Below are positions 1 through 7,939 of a stretch of 54,682 nucleotides of DNA, one piece after another. The stretch comes from Candidatus Omnitrophota bacterium. Its GTDB lineage: Bacteria > Omnitrophota > Omnitrophia > Omnitrophales > Aquincolibacteriaceae. A program made the position numbers and the translations under genes. The notes under the pieces were generated by a model. The model saw nothing but the letters and a program-made list of their open reading frames with translations. It was not told the DNA's origin and searched no databases. The stretch covers positions 1 through 54,682 of the forward strand of contig JAHFHF010000010.1 of assembly GCA_023247055.1 (NCBI GenBank). The letters run 5' to 3'. The first letter of the stretch is position 1. Each line of letters begins with the position of its first letter.

Positions 1-145
1 GCTGTGCTTGGACAGTCACTGCGTTAGACGCAGTGGCAGCTCCGTCAGGAGTGTCAATGAGACATCCAAGACACAGCCATTTAGCTGTGCTTGGACAGTC
101 ACTGCGTTAGACGCAGTGGCCGCTCCGTCAGGAGTGTCAATGAGG
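1..145. repeat. Tandem palindromic repeat A (2 copies, 83-bp period)
   Basis: Two copies of a 62-bp unit (1-62 and 84-145) differ at one visible base. Each contains a perfect 8-bp stem with a 3-nt loop (17-24 pairs with 28-35). The spacer at 63-83 holds CCAAGACACAGCC, complementary to the GCTGTG-TTGG that starts each unit, so a larger outer stem can close around it. Copy 2 runs into the 3' end of the MMPL gene and supplies its last codon and TGA stop. The array may continue to the left of the window. Confidence 0.85.
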
Positions 146-2449
146 GGGCTGAAAGGTTTGCTGGCGGCCAAAGGGCTTGCTAAAGATCAACATCACAGGC
201 AGGACGAGCAGTGTGCAAATCAGCGAAAATATAATCGAGAGACCGGTAAACAGTCCTAGGTAAACCGTGGGTTTAAAGCTGGCAAAAACGCTGGTGCCGA
301 AGCCCGTTGCCAGAATAATGGTCGAAATGGTCAAGGACATGCCCGTGCGCCGGAACGTATGATGCATGGCCTGCAGGTAATGATGGCGGCGCTCAAATTC
401 AAGCCGGAAACGGTACATAAAATGAATCGACGCATCGACCATCATGCCAAGCACGATGCTTGAGATCATAGCCGTGGCGGTGGAAAGTTCAATGCCCAGA
501 AAACCCATGATGCCGTAGATGAAAAGCACGGGCAGGACATTGGGAATGGACGCGAGCAGACCCAGCTTAAAGGACCTGAAAAAAAATGTGACCAGCGCCA
601 AAATCGAGACAAAGGCATAAAAAAATCCATCCATTTGGGAAAAGACCAGATTTTTGGCCATATGACCTAGCAGCACAATGTTACCGGTCAGGCGATAAGT
701 GCAATCTTGGCCCAGATGCTCCTTGAGATAAGCCAGCGCACGCTCCTCGACCTGAGTGCCCTCCTGGGTTCCCACGGCGCGCATGCGGGCCTCCAGGCGG
801 ATTTGGCGCAAGTCCTTACTGATCATTTTCCAAAGATCGTCATCGCCCTTTTCCGTCATCTTGCGGAAATAGAACCGCACCCGCCCGGCATCCTCAGGGA
901 TTTCATAGCCCTCGCTGCCGCCTTCGCGCGCCTGGTTGATTTTTTTTATCAGCGTGGTCACGCTGTTGACTTTAGCAATCGGCGCCAGCGATTCCATAAA
1001 AGTTTTAAAATCATCAATTTTTTTTAACAGGACAGGATCATCAAAACGCCCCTTGTCCTTGCGCTCAAAAACAAACCCCAGCCCATAGACGCCGGTCAAA
1101 TGATTATCAATAAAATGCGTCGCGATGGCTAAGGGTGAATCCGGCCGCATCTGCTGCACAATACCGGTGTCAACCCGGATGCGGCTGATACCCACCACTG
1201 AAAAAGCGCACAAAAGCAAGGTTGCCCCGCAGATCCACCATTTGCCGTGAAATTGAATTCGCTCCATGAAAGAAACCAGGTAGCGGTTAATCGCACGGTC
1301 TTCTTCCACCTGTGCCACCGAGGGACGAAACGGCAGAATCGATAAAAGCAGCGGCAAGCCCAGCATGGAAATCACATAGCAATAAACTGCGCCCAAGCCG
1401 GCATACAGACCGAAACTCCGGATCGCCGGCACCGGGCTGGAAGCCAACGAAAAAAAGCCCAGCACAATGGTGACGTGCGACAAGAGTGACGGGACACCCA
1501 ATTCCTGCATCGTCTGCATGACCGATTCGCGGAAACTGGTATGCGTGCTGCGAATGAAGAAAAACAGATTCATGACGTGAATGGAGTTACTGGTCGCCAC
1601 AATCATGATCACGGGTGCCAAAAGGGATGTTACCAAATTAAGCTGATCGCCCAAAAGCGCGATGGTCCCCATCGACCAAATCAGCGTCATGAAAACAATG
1701 CCCATGGCCAGCAGCATGCATGCGAAACTGCGGTAGATCAGCCAGGTACTCAGGACTAACAGCACCGTAATGGCCGGCACAAAAATAAATTGGTCGCGCC
1801 GGATGAGTCGGATAAATTCATACTGCTCCACCGGCGCGCCGGCCACGTAAAATTTACGCCGCCCATTTTCAGCTTGGCTCAAAATTTTCAGCAAAAGCCG
1901 GATAAAGGACCCGTGAGAGCGTTCGGTCGTCGTGCCCGGCTTGAGAAAAATCAGGATATTGACGGCCTTACCGTCTTGCGAAACCAGATTATTGACATAC
2001 AGTTCATTGGCCAGGATCGACTCACGCGCCTTCGCCACATCTGCGGCATCGGCGTCATGCCCATAGACCTCTTTTAGGGCCGGCACCACTTTGATGCCGA
2101 TCAACCGCCGCGGCTGAATATCCATCACATTGGCCAGACTCAAGACGCGTTCAACCTGCGGCATTTCAGCCAGACGCGCCGTCAATTCTTTCAAAAACAA
2201 AAGCTGATTGAGGCTGAAGAGATCATCGGCTGCCATGGCCACTGCCACCATTTGGTCGCTGCCAAATTTTTTGCTGAATTCACGGTATTCGCGGTAGGCC
2301 GCTGATTCTTTGTTGAATAGAGTCTCGGTCGACGGGTCGATCTGCAGGCTGATCATAAGGCTGGCAAAGATCAACGTGATTAAGGCCAGGGCCAGCGTCA
2401 TGGGCCAGCGAAAGTGCATGACGCCCAAAGCAACCCGCTTAAACATCAT
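137..2449 (-). CDS. RND superfamily exporter, MMPL type
   Basis: A 770-residue inner-membrane protein with the duplicated MMPL/RND layout. It has one N-terminal membrane helix (about residues 17-35), a large periplasmic loop and a hydrophobic block of about five helices (about 220-370). A second half then repeats that plan, ending in another helix block (about 640-760). The second block has the family hallmark GMMVDASIHFMYRF; the matching segment of the first half reads IVATSNSIHV and lacks the Asp, so proton coupling may rest on one half. Members of this family (COG1033 type) export lipids or hydrophobic molecules; no substrate can be read here. Start is the first of two adjacent ATGs. GGGAGAG lies about 10 nt upstream, after a 21-bp hairpin stem, followed by a run of seven T. 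The terminal His codon and stop lie inside tandem repeat A. Confidence 0.88.
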   Translation of the reverse strand: MMFKRVALGVMHFRWPMTLALALITLIFASLMISLQIDPSTETLFNKESAAYREYREFSKKFGSDQMVAVAMAADDLFSLNQLLFLKELTARLAEMPQVERVLSLANVMDIQPRRLIGIKVVPALKEVYGHDADAADVAKARESILANELYVNNLVSQDGKAVNILIFLKPGTTTERSHGSFIRLLLKILSQAENGRRKFYVAGAPVEQYEFIRLIRRDQFIFVPAITVLLVLSTWLIYRSFACMLLAMGIVFMTLIWSMGTIALLGDQLNLVTSLLAPVIMIVATSNSIHVMNLFFFIRSTHTSFRESVMQTMQELGVPSLLSHVTIVLGFFSLASSPVPAIRSFGLYAGLGAVYCYVISMLGLPLLLSILPFRPSVAQVEEDRAINRYLVSFMERIQFHGKWWICGATLLLCAFSVVGISRIRVDTGIVQQMRPDSPLAIATHFIDNHLTGVYGLGFVFERKDKGRFDDPVLLKKIDDFKTFMESLAPIAKVNSVTTLIKKINQAREGGSEGYEIPEDAGRVRFYFRKMTEKGDDDLWKMISKDLRQIRLEARMRAVGTQEGTQVEERALAYLKEHLGQDCTYRLTGNIVLLGHMAKNLVFSQMDGFFYAFVSILALVTFFFRSFKLGLLASIPNVLPVLFIYGIMGFLGIELSTATAMISSIVLGMMVDASIHFMYRFRLEFERRHHYLQAMHHTFRRTGMSLTISTIILATGFGTSVFASFKPTVYLGLFTGLSIIFSLICTLLVLPVMLIFSKPFGRQQTFQPPH

Positions 2450-2465
2450 AAAAAAACGGCTCTCC

Positions 2466-2560
2466 CTGCCGTCAAAGAAAACCTTTCCCGGCGCTCGGAC
2501 AGTCCTCGGACAAAATCGTCCTGCGGAACTCGCGGCGGAAAAGGTTTTCTTTGACGGCAG
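2466..2560. repeat. Long inverted repeat, 21-bp stem, in exporter leader
   Basis: Left arm 2466-2486 and right arm 2540-2560 are perfect reverse complements around a 53-nt centre, which itself contains GGAC/GTCC and CGAG/CTCG pairings. In the minus-strand transcript the hairpin ends just before GGGAGAGCCG and a run of seven T, immediately before the ATG of the exporter. It could be a small mobile palindromic element, a leader that affects ribosome access, or a weak terminator. The T run is about 10 nt past the stem, farther than in a classical intrinsic terminator. Confidence 0.75.
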
Positions 2561-2690
2561 TTCGGTCTATCGGCGCTCATAAACTCCTAAAAAATAAAAA
2601 AGAGGACTTTTTAGTTCCTGGTGATAAGATTAGGTAATTCTAGCGGGTTTGCTTTATAAAAAAAACGATAAAGATCACGGAGGAGGAAGC

Positions 2691-3317
2691 ATGGCACTTC
2701 AAGATTTCTTCAGCAATTTGCATTTACTGGTGCGCTGGCTGCATATTTTGTCCGGCATTGTCTGGATCGGCCTCTTGTATTTTTTCAATTTTGTCAATCT
2801 GCCGCTTCAAGCCTCACTGGATGACGCCACGAAAAAGGCCGTCAATCCGCAGCTGATGCCGCGTGCGTTATGGTGGTTCCGCTGGGGCGCCATGAGCACG
2901 TTTGTCATGGGCTGGGTTCTTTTCACCCTGAAGTACATGTATGCGCCGGGCGCCGGCTTTGGGCCCACGTCCCTCTTCAGCACCGCCGACGGCATCACCG
3001 GCCGCGCTATTTGGATACTCATGGGGATGACGTTTGCAACCGTGATGTGGTTCAATGTCTGGTTTGTCATCTGGCCCTCCCAGAAAAAAATTCTCAGCGG
3101 GCAGTTTTCCGGCGATACGCTGACGGCTTTGCGCACCCGCGCGGCCAAAGCGTCCCGCGTGAACACGTTTCTTTCCGGCCCGATGCTTTTTGGTATGATT
3201 GCAGCCCCTAATTATGGTGCTGTCAATCCCCTGACCCTGCTGGTTTATATCGCGATTGCGATGTTTGTGATTAAAGGCGCTTATGCCCTTTCAACCAAAG
3301 TAGGCGTAAAAAAATAG
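2691..3317 (+). CDS. Urate-oxidase N-terminal-like (PuuD-type) membrane protein
   Basis: A 208-residue protein with about five membrane helices (about residues 8-33, 58-82, 105-132, 160-178, 184-204). Motifs such as WLHILSGIVWIGLLYFFNFV and MPRALWWFRWGA recall the membrane domain of the PuuD/urate-oxidase-N family. In PuuD proteins this domain is longer and fused to a C-terminal cytochrome c; no haem motif is present here. The start is the ATG at 2691 because GGAGGAGG lies just upstream; an earlier in-frame start at 2649 has no such support. It is a lone plus-strand gene between divergent and convergent neighbours. His residues in the first helix may bind haem b, but that is inference. Urate metabolism is not supported by any neighbour. 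Confidence 0.7.
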   Translation: MALQDFFSNLHLLVRWLHILSGIVWIGLLYFFNFVNLPLQASLDDATKKAVNPQLMPRALWWFRWGAMSTFVMGWVLFTLKYMYAPGAGFGPTSLFSTADGITGRAIWILMGMTFATVMWFNVWFVIWPSQKKILSGQFSGDTLTALRTRAAKASRVNTFLSGPMLFGMIAAPNYGAVNPLTLLVYIAIAMFVIKGAYALSTKVGVKK

Positions 3318-3340
3318 TATCCACCACACTGTGCGATCCT

Positions 3341-3440
3341 TCCCCCCTCTAACTCCCCCCGGAGAGCACGGAGGGAGAAAAATGCAGAATTGATCTTTAT
3401 TTCCTCCCCCGTGCTCTCCGGGGGAGGATTAAGGTGGGGG
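3341..3440. repeat. Dispersed inverted-repeat element E, copy 1
   Basis: About 100 bp with C-rich left and G-rich right termini that are imperfect reverse complements. Each arm also contains an inner palindrome around GAGAGCACGG / CCGTGCTCTCC. It fills the gap between the convergent stops of the membrane protein (3317) and dinB (3445). Copies 2-4 are at 33199, 39809 and 45651. The design resembles the small C/G-rich intergenic palindromic elements common in many bacterial genomes. Confidence 0.85.
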
Positions 3441-3444
3441 CAAA

Positions 3445-4563
3445 TCAATTTCCCGCAAACAATTCCCCCTGCTGCCAAACCACAGGTTCCGTCGACAGCG
3501 GACGCAGTCCTGAAATCCCAAGCCCGATCAAGCGGATGGGTTTTTTCCCCGCCTTGGTTTTTCTTTTCAAAAGTTCAATCGCAACCGCCGCAACTTCTTC
3601 GGCCGAGACCGGAAAACGTTCCAGCGTCTGGGAACGCGTAATCTGTTCGAAATCGAAGTACTTGACCTTCAATACCAGGGTACGCCCTTCCCGTCCGCGC
3701 TCATGCAAAACCTCAAAAACCTCCGCCGCATAGGCCTGCAGCTTGCCGCTTAAAAACCGCACATCGAGCACGTCCCGCTCAAACGTTTCTTCGGTACTCA
3801 CCTGGCGGGCTTCGCTGACGGGTTCGACTTGCCGGTCGTCCTGCCCTAACGCCCGGTGAAACAGAAAAATTCCGAGTTTGCCGAATCTCTCGTGCAAAAA
3901 AAGTTCCCCGGCTTGAAGCAGGTCGTCGATTTTCAACAATCCCATCCGGGCAAGACGCGCTTCGGTCACAGGCCCGACACCCGGAATCTTGCGGATGGGA
4001 AGGTCCCGCAGAAACTCGTCGACTTTATCCGGACGAACGACGGTCAGGCCGTCGGGTTTCTGCATGTCGGAGGCCACTTTCGCCAAAAACATATTGGGGG
4101 CCACGCCGGCGGATGCGCTCAGGTGCGTGACGGCTTGCACATTCTGCTTAATTAAAGACGCAATCATGGCCGGGTCCTGCGTCCCAAAACGGTAGGCCGT
4201 CACATCCAGATAAGCTTCGTCCAAAGAGACTTGTTCCACCCGCGGAGTATGGCGGCGAAAAATGGCCATGACCTGTTCGGAAATTTCGGCATAGCGCGCC
4301 ATACGCGGACGCACAAAAAGGGCTTGGGGGCAAAGTTTTACGGCCTGGGCTGCCGGCATGGCCGAATGCACGCCAAATTTGCGGGCTTCATAGGAGCAGG
4401 TGCTGACCACGCCTCGGCCGGAGGGATCGCCGCCGACAATCAGCGGCTGGCCGCGCCACTCGGGGTGATCGCGTAATTCCACGGCTGCAAAAAAGGCATC
4501 CATGTCCATATGGATGATTTTTCTCGGCCAGACGGCCGTGGATGAAGATTTGGATTTTGGCAT
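3445..4563 (-). CDS. dinB: DNA polymerase IV (Y family)
   Basis: A 372-residue translesion polymerase. The first catalytic motif IIHMDMDAFFAAVE gives metal ligand Asp20 and steric-gate Phe25. The second, SLDEAYLDVT, gives Asp115 and Glu116. A helix-hairpin-helix thumb segment follows (IPGVGPVTEARLARMG), then the little-finger domain. The C-terminal QGELF fits a beta-clamp binding motif, so the protein is probably complete and clamp-recruited. The ATG at 4563 is chosen because the next Met would remove the first beta strand; it leaves a short extension relative to E. coli Pol IV. The gene is divergent from the protease, with only 10 bp between the two start codons, so each promoter must lie inside the other gene or the signals overlap. 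No LexA-type operator was recognised. Confidence 0.96.
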   Translation of the reverse strand: MPKSKSSSTAVWPRKIIHMDMDAFFAAVELRDHPEWRGQPLIVGGDPSGRGVVSTCSYEARKFGVHSAMPAAQAVKLCPQALFVRPRMARYAEISEQVMAIFRRHTPRVEQVSLDEAYLDVTAYRFGTQDPAMIASLIKQNVQAVTHLSASAGVAPNMFLAKVASDMQKPDGLTVVRPDKVDEFLRDLPIRKIPGVGPVTEARLARMGLLKIDDLLQAGELFLHERFGKLGIFLFHRALGQDDRQVEPVSEARQVSTEETFERDVLDVRFLSGKLQAYAAEVFEVLHERGREGRTLVLKVKYFDFEQITRSQTLERFPVSAEEVAAVAIELLKRKTKAGKKPIRLIGLGISGLRPLSTEPVVWQQGELFAGN

Positions 4564-4573
4564 AAAGGATTGT

Positions 4574-5341
4574 ATGATTATAAGCGTGCAAGTTCACCGG
4601 ACAAATGTCAAAAAAATCTTTATCGCGAGTCTTTGGATTGGGCTGCTCGGGTTTTCGGCCGCCCGGACCGGACAAGCGGAAACTTCCATCCTCGCAGCGC
4701 TCATGCAGGCAGCGCAGGCGGTAGTCACCGTAGAGGCGGAAAATGCGCAGATGACGCGCGGGCCGGCAGCTTCGATCCGGCCCATGAAATGGGTACGAAC
4801 GGGTACGGGCATTCTGGTTGATTCTTCAGGCTGGGTCGCCGCAAACGCGCATACCGTGGTGCAGGCAGCCCGCATCCGGGTGCATCTGGCCGATGGCCGC
4901 AGTTACATCGCCGAACCTGCCCGGGTGGACCGTGAAAATGATCTCGCCCTGTTTAAAATAAAAACGCCTCAAGCGCTGCCGGCCCTGCGTCTTGCGGATT
5001 CCTCCAGCGTGACGCTGCGTTCGCGGATTTATTCGATCGGCGGTTCAAACCTGCTGAAAAACACACTGAGCGAAGGCCGTATCACCGGCATCGGTGTATC
5101 GAAAGCCCGAAGAAAACCTCCGGGGAAAGCGCATGAAACTGGCACCGCACGCGTTTTTCAGTTGAATCTGGATCTTTATCAGGGAGACAGCGGCAGTCCG
5201 GTCTTTAACGAGGCCGGTGAAGTCATCGGCATTATCTCAGCGGCTGCGCAGCGCCGTGGACGAACCGCATTTGCGATTCCTTCAAACCTTATCGCGCAGC
5301 ATCTTGCGGCGTTGACCCGGGCGGCAAAAAACGGACCGTAG
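4574..5341 (+). CDS. Secreted trypsin-like serine protease (S1C/HtrA-like, no PDZ)
   Basis: A 255-residue exported protease. Residues about 12-35 form a signal peptide with a KK-rich start, a hydrophobic core and a cut near QAE. The catalytic triad is readable: His93 in NAHTVVQA, Asp123 in ENDLALFKI and Ser206 in LYQGDSGSPV. The GDSGSP box and the spacing are those of HtrA/DegP-type chymotrypsin folds, but the protein ends after the protease domain and has no PDZ domain. AAAGGA precedes the ATG at 4574 by about 5 nt, which decides against the upstream ATG at 4502 that lies antisense to dinB. Its last 53 bp overlap the 3' end of the convergent metzincin-TPR gene. Confidence 0.85.
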   Translation: MIISVQVHRTNVKKIFIASLWIGLLGFSAARTGQAETSILAALMQAAQAVVTVEAENAQMTRGPAASIRPMKWVRTGTGILVDSSGWVAANAHTVVQAARIRVHLADGRSYIAEPARVDRENDLALFKIKTPQALPALRLADSSSVTLRSRIYSIGGSNLLKNTLSEGRITGIGVSKARRKPPGKAHETGTARVFQLNLDLYQGDSGSPVFNEAGEVIGIISAAAQRRGRTAFAIPSNLIAQHLAALTRAAKNGP

Positions 5342-7211
5342 AACTGTTCGCCTCGGATGTCTTTTGCATGTTTTCCTGGACGGCCTTCAGAAGCTTTTGC
5401 GCTTGGGCATGCTTCGGATTGATTTTTAGCACGGTTTTGAATGATTCACTGGCGCCCATCAGGTCCATTTTTTTCATTTTGGCAATCCCCGCCCCCAGAT
5501 GACCTTCCGTATCATTCCAATTCAGGGTCAACCCGACTTGAAAGTCCTGAAAGGCGAGATCCCATTGCTGGAGCTGGAGCAGCGCATATCCTAAGTTCCG
5601 GTGCAGGTTGGCTTTTTCCATTTTGTTATCGGTATAGCGCAGTCCCTCGCGAAAAAGTGAAATCGCATTGCGGTGATCGCCCTTTTTTTCAAAAGCCACA
5701 CCGACTTTGGCATAAAGCTGGTAGTCTTCCTTACGCGTTTCCAGCACGGGAACCAGCTGCTCAAGACAATCATCCCAGCGCTCCATCTGATAATAAATCC
5801 CGCCAAGCTGTTCGCGGCATGCCAGGGACGGCCGCATGGCGCAGGCCGATTTTAGATACCCGGCCGCTTTGGCTTGGTCATTGAGTTTCATGTAAGCGGC
5901 AGCCAGATTTTGATGGGTCTCATAAAGCTGGCCTGTATCCGGCATCTTGCTTTTGTCGAGATGCTTTTTGGCATTAAGAATCGCCAGCGCTTGCTCCAAA
6001 TATTCCACGGCTTTGTCATAGCGTTCTTTGCGGTAATACGCGGAGCCAATAAAGGTCAGCAGGCGCGGATTCTGCGGATCCTTTTTGAGGAACCGGTTAA
6101 AATCCTGAATAGCCGCTTCTTCCTGGCCCATCATGAGTTTCAGAATAGCCAGATTCAGTTTGATCTGGCTATTGCCCGGATCCAGCGCCAAGGCCTGATT
6201 CCAGGTGCGGTGCGAGGACAAATAATTTTTCTTTTTAAAATAACTGCCCGCCAAGGCATCGAGCACACGCGCTTTTTCTTTTTTTTGGGTCGGTAATGTA
6301 AGCATGGATACCGCCGCGCTCAATTCACGGATGGCCCGGTCATAATCACCCAGCTGCTGCGCCAGAAAACCCAAGTTATACCGGATCACGTACTGGTCCG
6401 GGGCCATGTCCCGCGCCTTAATCCAGACTTTGAAGGCTTCCTGCGGCCGGCCCATTTTGAGGTAAAAAAGGCCGAGCGCCTGGAAAAAGTCAGACGATTG
6501 ATCCGTTTGAATCATCTTCAGGTAAGCCGTCGCAAGCTGGCTGCTCAGCGCCGGGGAAACACTGTCAATGCCCCGCGTAAAATCCATATCGCGGGTCATT
6601 TGCATAATGCCGCGGTTTTGCGCGTCAAAACGGCTCGGAAGCTGCAACTCCACCACGGGGGACATGATGGATTGACGGTCTGCGGAATGAATCGCGCCGA
6701 ACAAATGCCCTAATTCATGCGCCAGCACGGTTTCTTCCTGAATTTTGTAAAGTGGATTTTGCGGATAGCGCAGCAAGAGATACCCGCTAAACGGCCGCGC
6801 CTGGCCGATCGTATGCAAGTCGGCAATGTCGGCGCGTTTGTCATTGGCTTCCAGATGGGTCAATCCGATGATCAGATCGACACCGCGCAGCGGATAGCGC
6901 GCACGCAAGTCTTCGAGCAGGACAGAGGGCGAATTTTTCTCATCCTGCAGCGGCCAATCCCAATAGATGCGCGTTTTAAATTTAATTTTGAATTCGGTTT
7001 CAAAAATCCGCGACGCATAGGCCAGGCGCCGCTCGAAGGTTTCTTTCCATTGCGGATGGATTTTGACGTTGGGCGATACGGCCACACCGACATTGAATTC
7101 ACGCAGAAAAACTGCAGCCGGGGCCTGAGGCAGCGGCCCGGTGATAAAAACCAGCAGGCTCAGCAGAAAAACCACAGTGCTTCTGAGCCGGTCTCCTGGC
7201 AGAGATCTCAT
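5289..7211 (-). CDS. Exported metzincin-type metalloprotease with C-terminal TPR array
   Basis: A 640-residue protein with an N-terminal signal peptide or anchor (about residues 10-33). Next comes a metalloprotease domain with AHELGHLFGAIHS: zinc ligands His165, His169 and His175, catalytic Glu166. Met183 in SIMSP is a plausible Met-turn, so the metzincin signature is complete. From about residue 225 to 615 the chain is tetratricopeptide repeats (for example AFKVWIKARDMAPDQYVIRY), a protein-protein scaffold. Fusion of a metzincin to a long TPR array is uncommon to my knowledge. The ATG at 7211 overlaps the TGA of the upstream glycosyltransferase as ATGA; a TTG 15 nt earlier is possible. It is the last gene of the five-gene operon. 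The partner or substrate is unknown, but the TPR part suggests it acts on or within an envelope assembly. Confidence 0.82.
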   Translation of the reverse strand: MRSLPGDRLRSTVVFLLSLLVFITGPLPQAPAAVFLREFNVGVAVSPNVKIHPQWKETFERRLAYASRIFETEFKIKFKTRIYWDWPLQDEKNSPSVLLEDLRARYPLRGVDLIIGLTHLEANDKRADIADLHTIGQARPFSGYLLLRYPQNPLYKIQEETVLAHELGHLFGAIHSADRQSIMSPVVELQLPSRFDAQNRGIMQMTRDMDFTRGIDSVSPALSSQLATAYLKMIQTDQSSDFFQALGLFYLKMGRPQEAFKVWIKARDMAPDQYVIRYNLGFLAQQLGDYDRAIRELSAAVSMLTLPTQKKEKARVLDALAGSYFKKKNYLSSHRTWNQALALDPGNSQIKLNLAILKLMMGQEEAAIQDFNRFLKKDPQNPRLLTFIGSAYYRKERYDKAVEYLEQALAILNAKKHLDKSKMPDTGQLYETHQNLAAAYMKLNDQAKAAGYLKSACAMRPSLACREQLGGIYYQMERWDDCLEQLVPVLETRKEDYQLYAKVGVAFEKKGDHRNAISLFREGLRYTDNKMEKANLHRNLGYALLQLQQWDLAFQDFQVGLTLNWNDTEGHLGAGIAKMKKMDLMGASESFKTVLKINPKHAQAQKLLKAVQENMQKTSEANSSTVRFLPPGSTPQDAAR

Positions 7212-7939
7212 GCCGTTTTCTGGCAAAAACGGTTTTGAAAAAGCACCCGGATGGCAATAAAAAAATCCCGCGCTTTGATTTTTTTGCCTTCGCTGGCCGT
7301 CCGGCCGGCATACCCGATCGGACGCTCGACGATCCGCACGCCCTTTTTGACCAGCTTGCAGGTGATTTCCGGTTCAAAATCAAAACGCTGCGTACTCAGT
7401 TCAATGCCACTGAGCGCATCGCGGCGGATCAATTTATAGCAAGTTTCCATATCCGTCAGACGGCAGCCAAAAAGCAAATTCGTCAGGACCGTTAAAAAGC
7501 GATTGGCGACCATATTGGGCAGGGCCATGCCCTTGGGCCAAAAACGGCCGTAAAACCGGCTGCCAAAGACAACTTGCGCGCCATCCCGGAGCATGGGCGC
7601 AAGCAGAGCCGGAATATCGGAGGGTTCGTATTCAAAATCCGCATCCTGGATGATGATCGCATCCCCGGTGGCGCTTTGCATGCCGCGCCGGATGGAATAG
7701 CCTTTGCCCCGGTTGACCTCATTGCGCAGAATCACAACCGGATGCTGCGGCAGGCGCTCATTGAGCAGCTGCGCAATTTTAAAGGTGCGGTCTTCGCTGT
7801 GGTCGTCCACGAGGATGATTTCAAATTCAACCGGGAAAGCCGTGGCGAGGACTTTTTCAACGACTTTCCTGATCGTCTTGGCCTCATTGTAGGCCGGAAT
7901 GATGATAGAAAGTTTTTTGATGCCGTTGACGCTGCTCAC
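7208..7939 (-). CDS. Family 2 glycosyltransferase (polyprenyl-phosphate glycosyltransferase-like)
   Basis: A 243-residue GT-A fold transferase. The N-terminal SIIIPAYNEA nucleotide-binding strand, LVDDHSEDRT and the metal-binding IIIQDADFEYEP (Asp99, Asp101) are all present. VNRGKGYSIRRGM and the region after the DxD fit the dolichyl/undecaprenyl-phosphate mannose or glucose synthase subgroup. No C-terminal membrane helices are present, so it is probably a soluble or peripheral enzyme charging a lipid carrier on the cytoplasmic side. The GTG start overlaps the TGA of the S41 protease as GTGA, and its own TGA overlaps the next ATG, so it is translationally coupled on both sides. The sugar and acceptor cannot be read from sequence. 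Confidence 0.88.
   Translation of the reverse strand: MSSVNGIKKLSIIIPAYNEAKTIRKVVEKVLATAFPVEFEIILVDDHSEDRTFKIAQLLNERLPQHPVVILRNEVNRGKGYSIRRGMQSATGDAIIIQDADFEYEPSDIPALLAPMLRDGAQVVFGSRFYGRFWPKGMALPNMVANRFLTVLTNLLFGCRLTDMETCYKLIRRDALSGIELSTQRFDFEPEITCKLVKKGVRIVERPIGYAGRTASEGKKIKARDFFIAIRVLFQNRFCQKTA

Noticed and set aside
8-259. Plus-strand frame across repeat array A
   Set aside because: It translates the non-coding repeat and the antisense of the exporter C-terminus; no coding signals.
3341-3440. Insertion sequence
   Set aside because: Element E has terminal inverted repeats but is about 100 bp with no transposase frame; at most a MITE-like or REP-like element.
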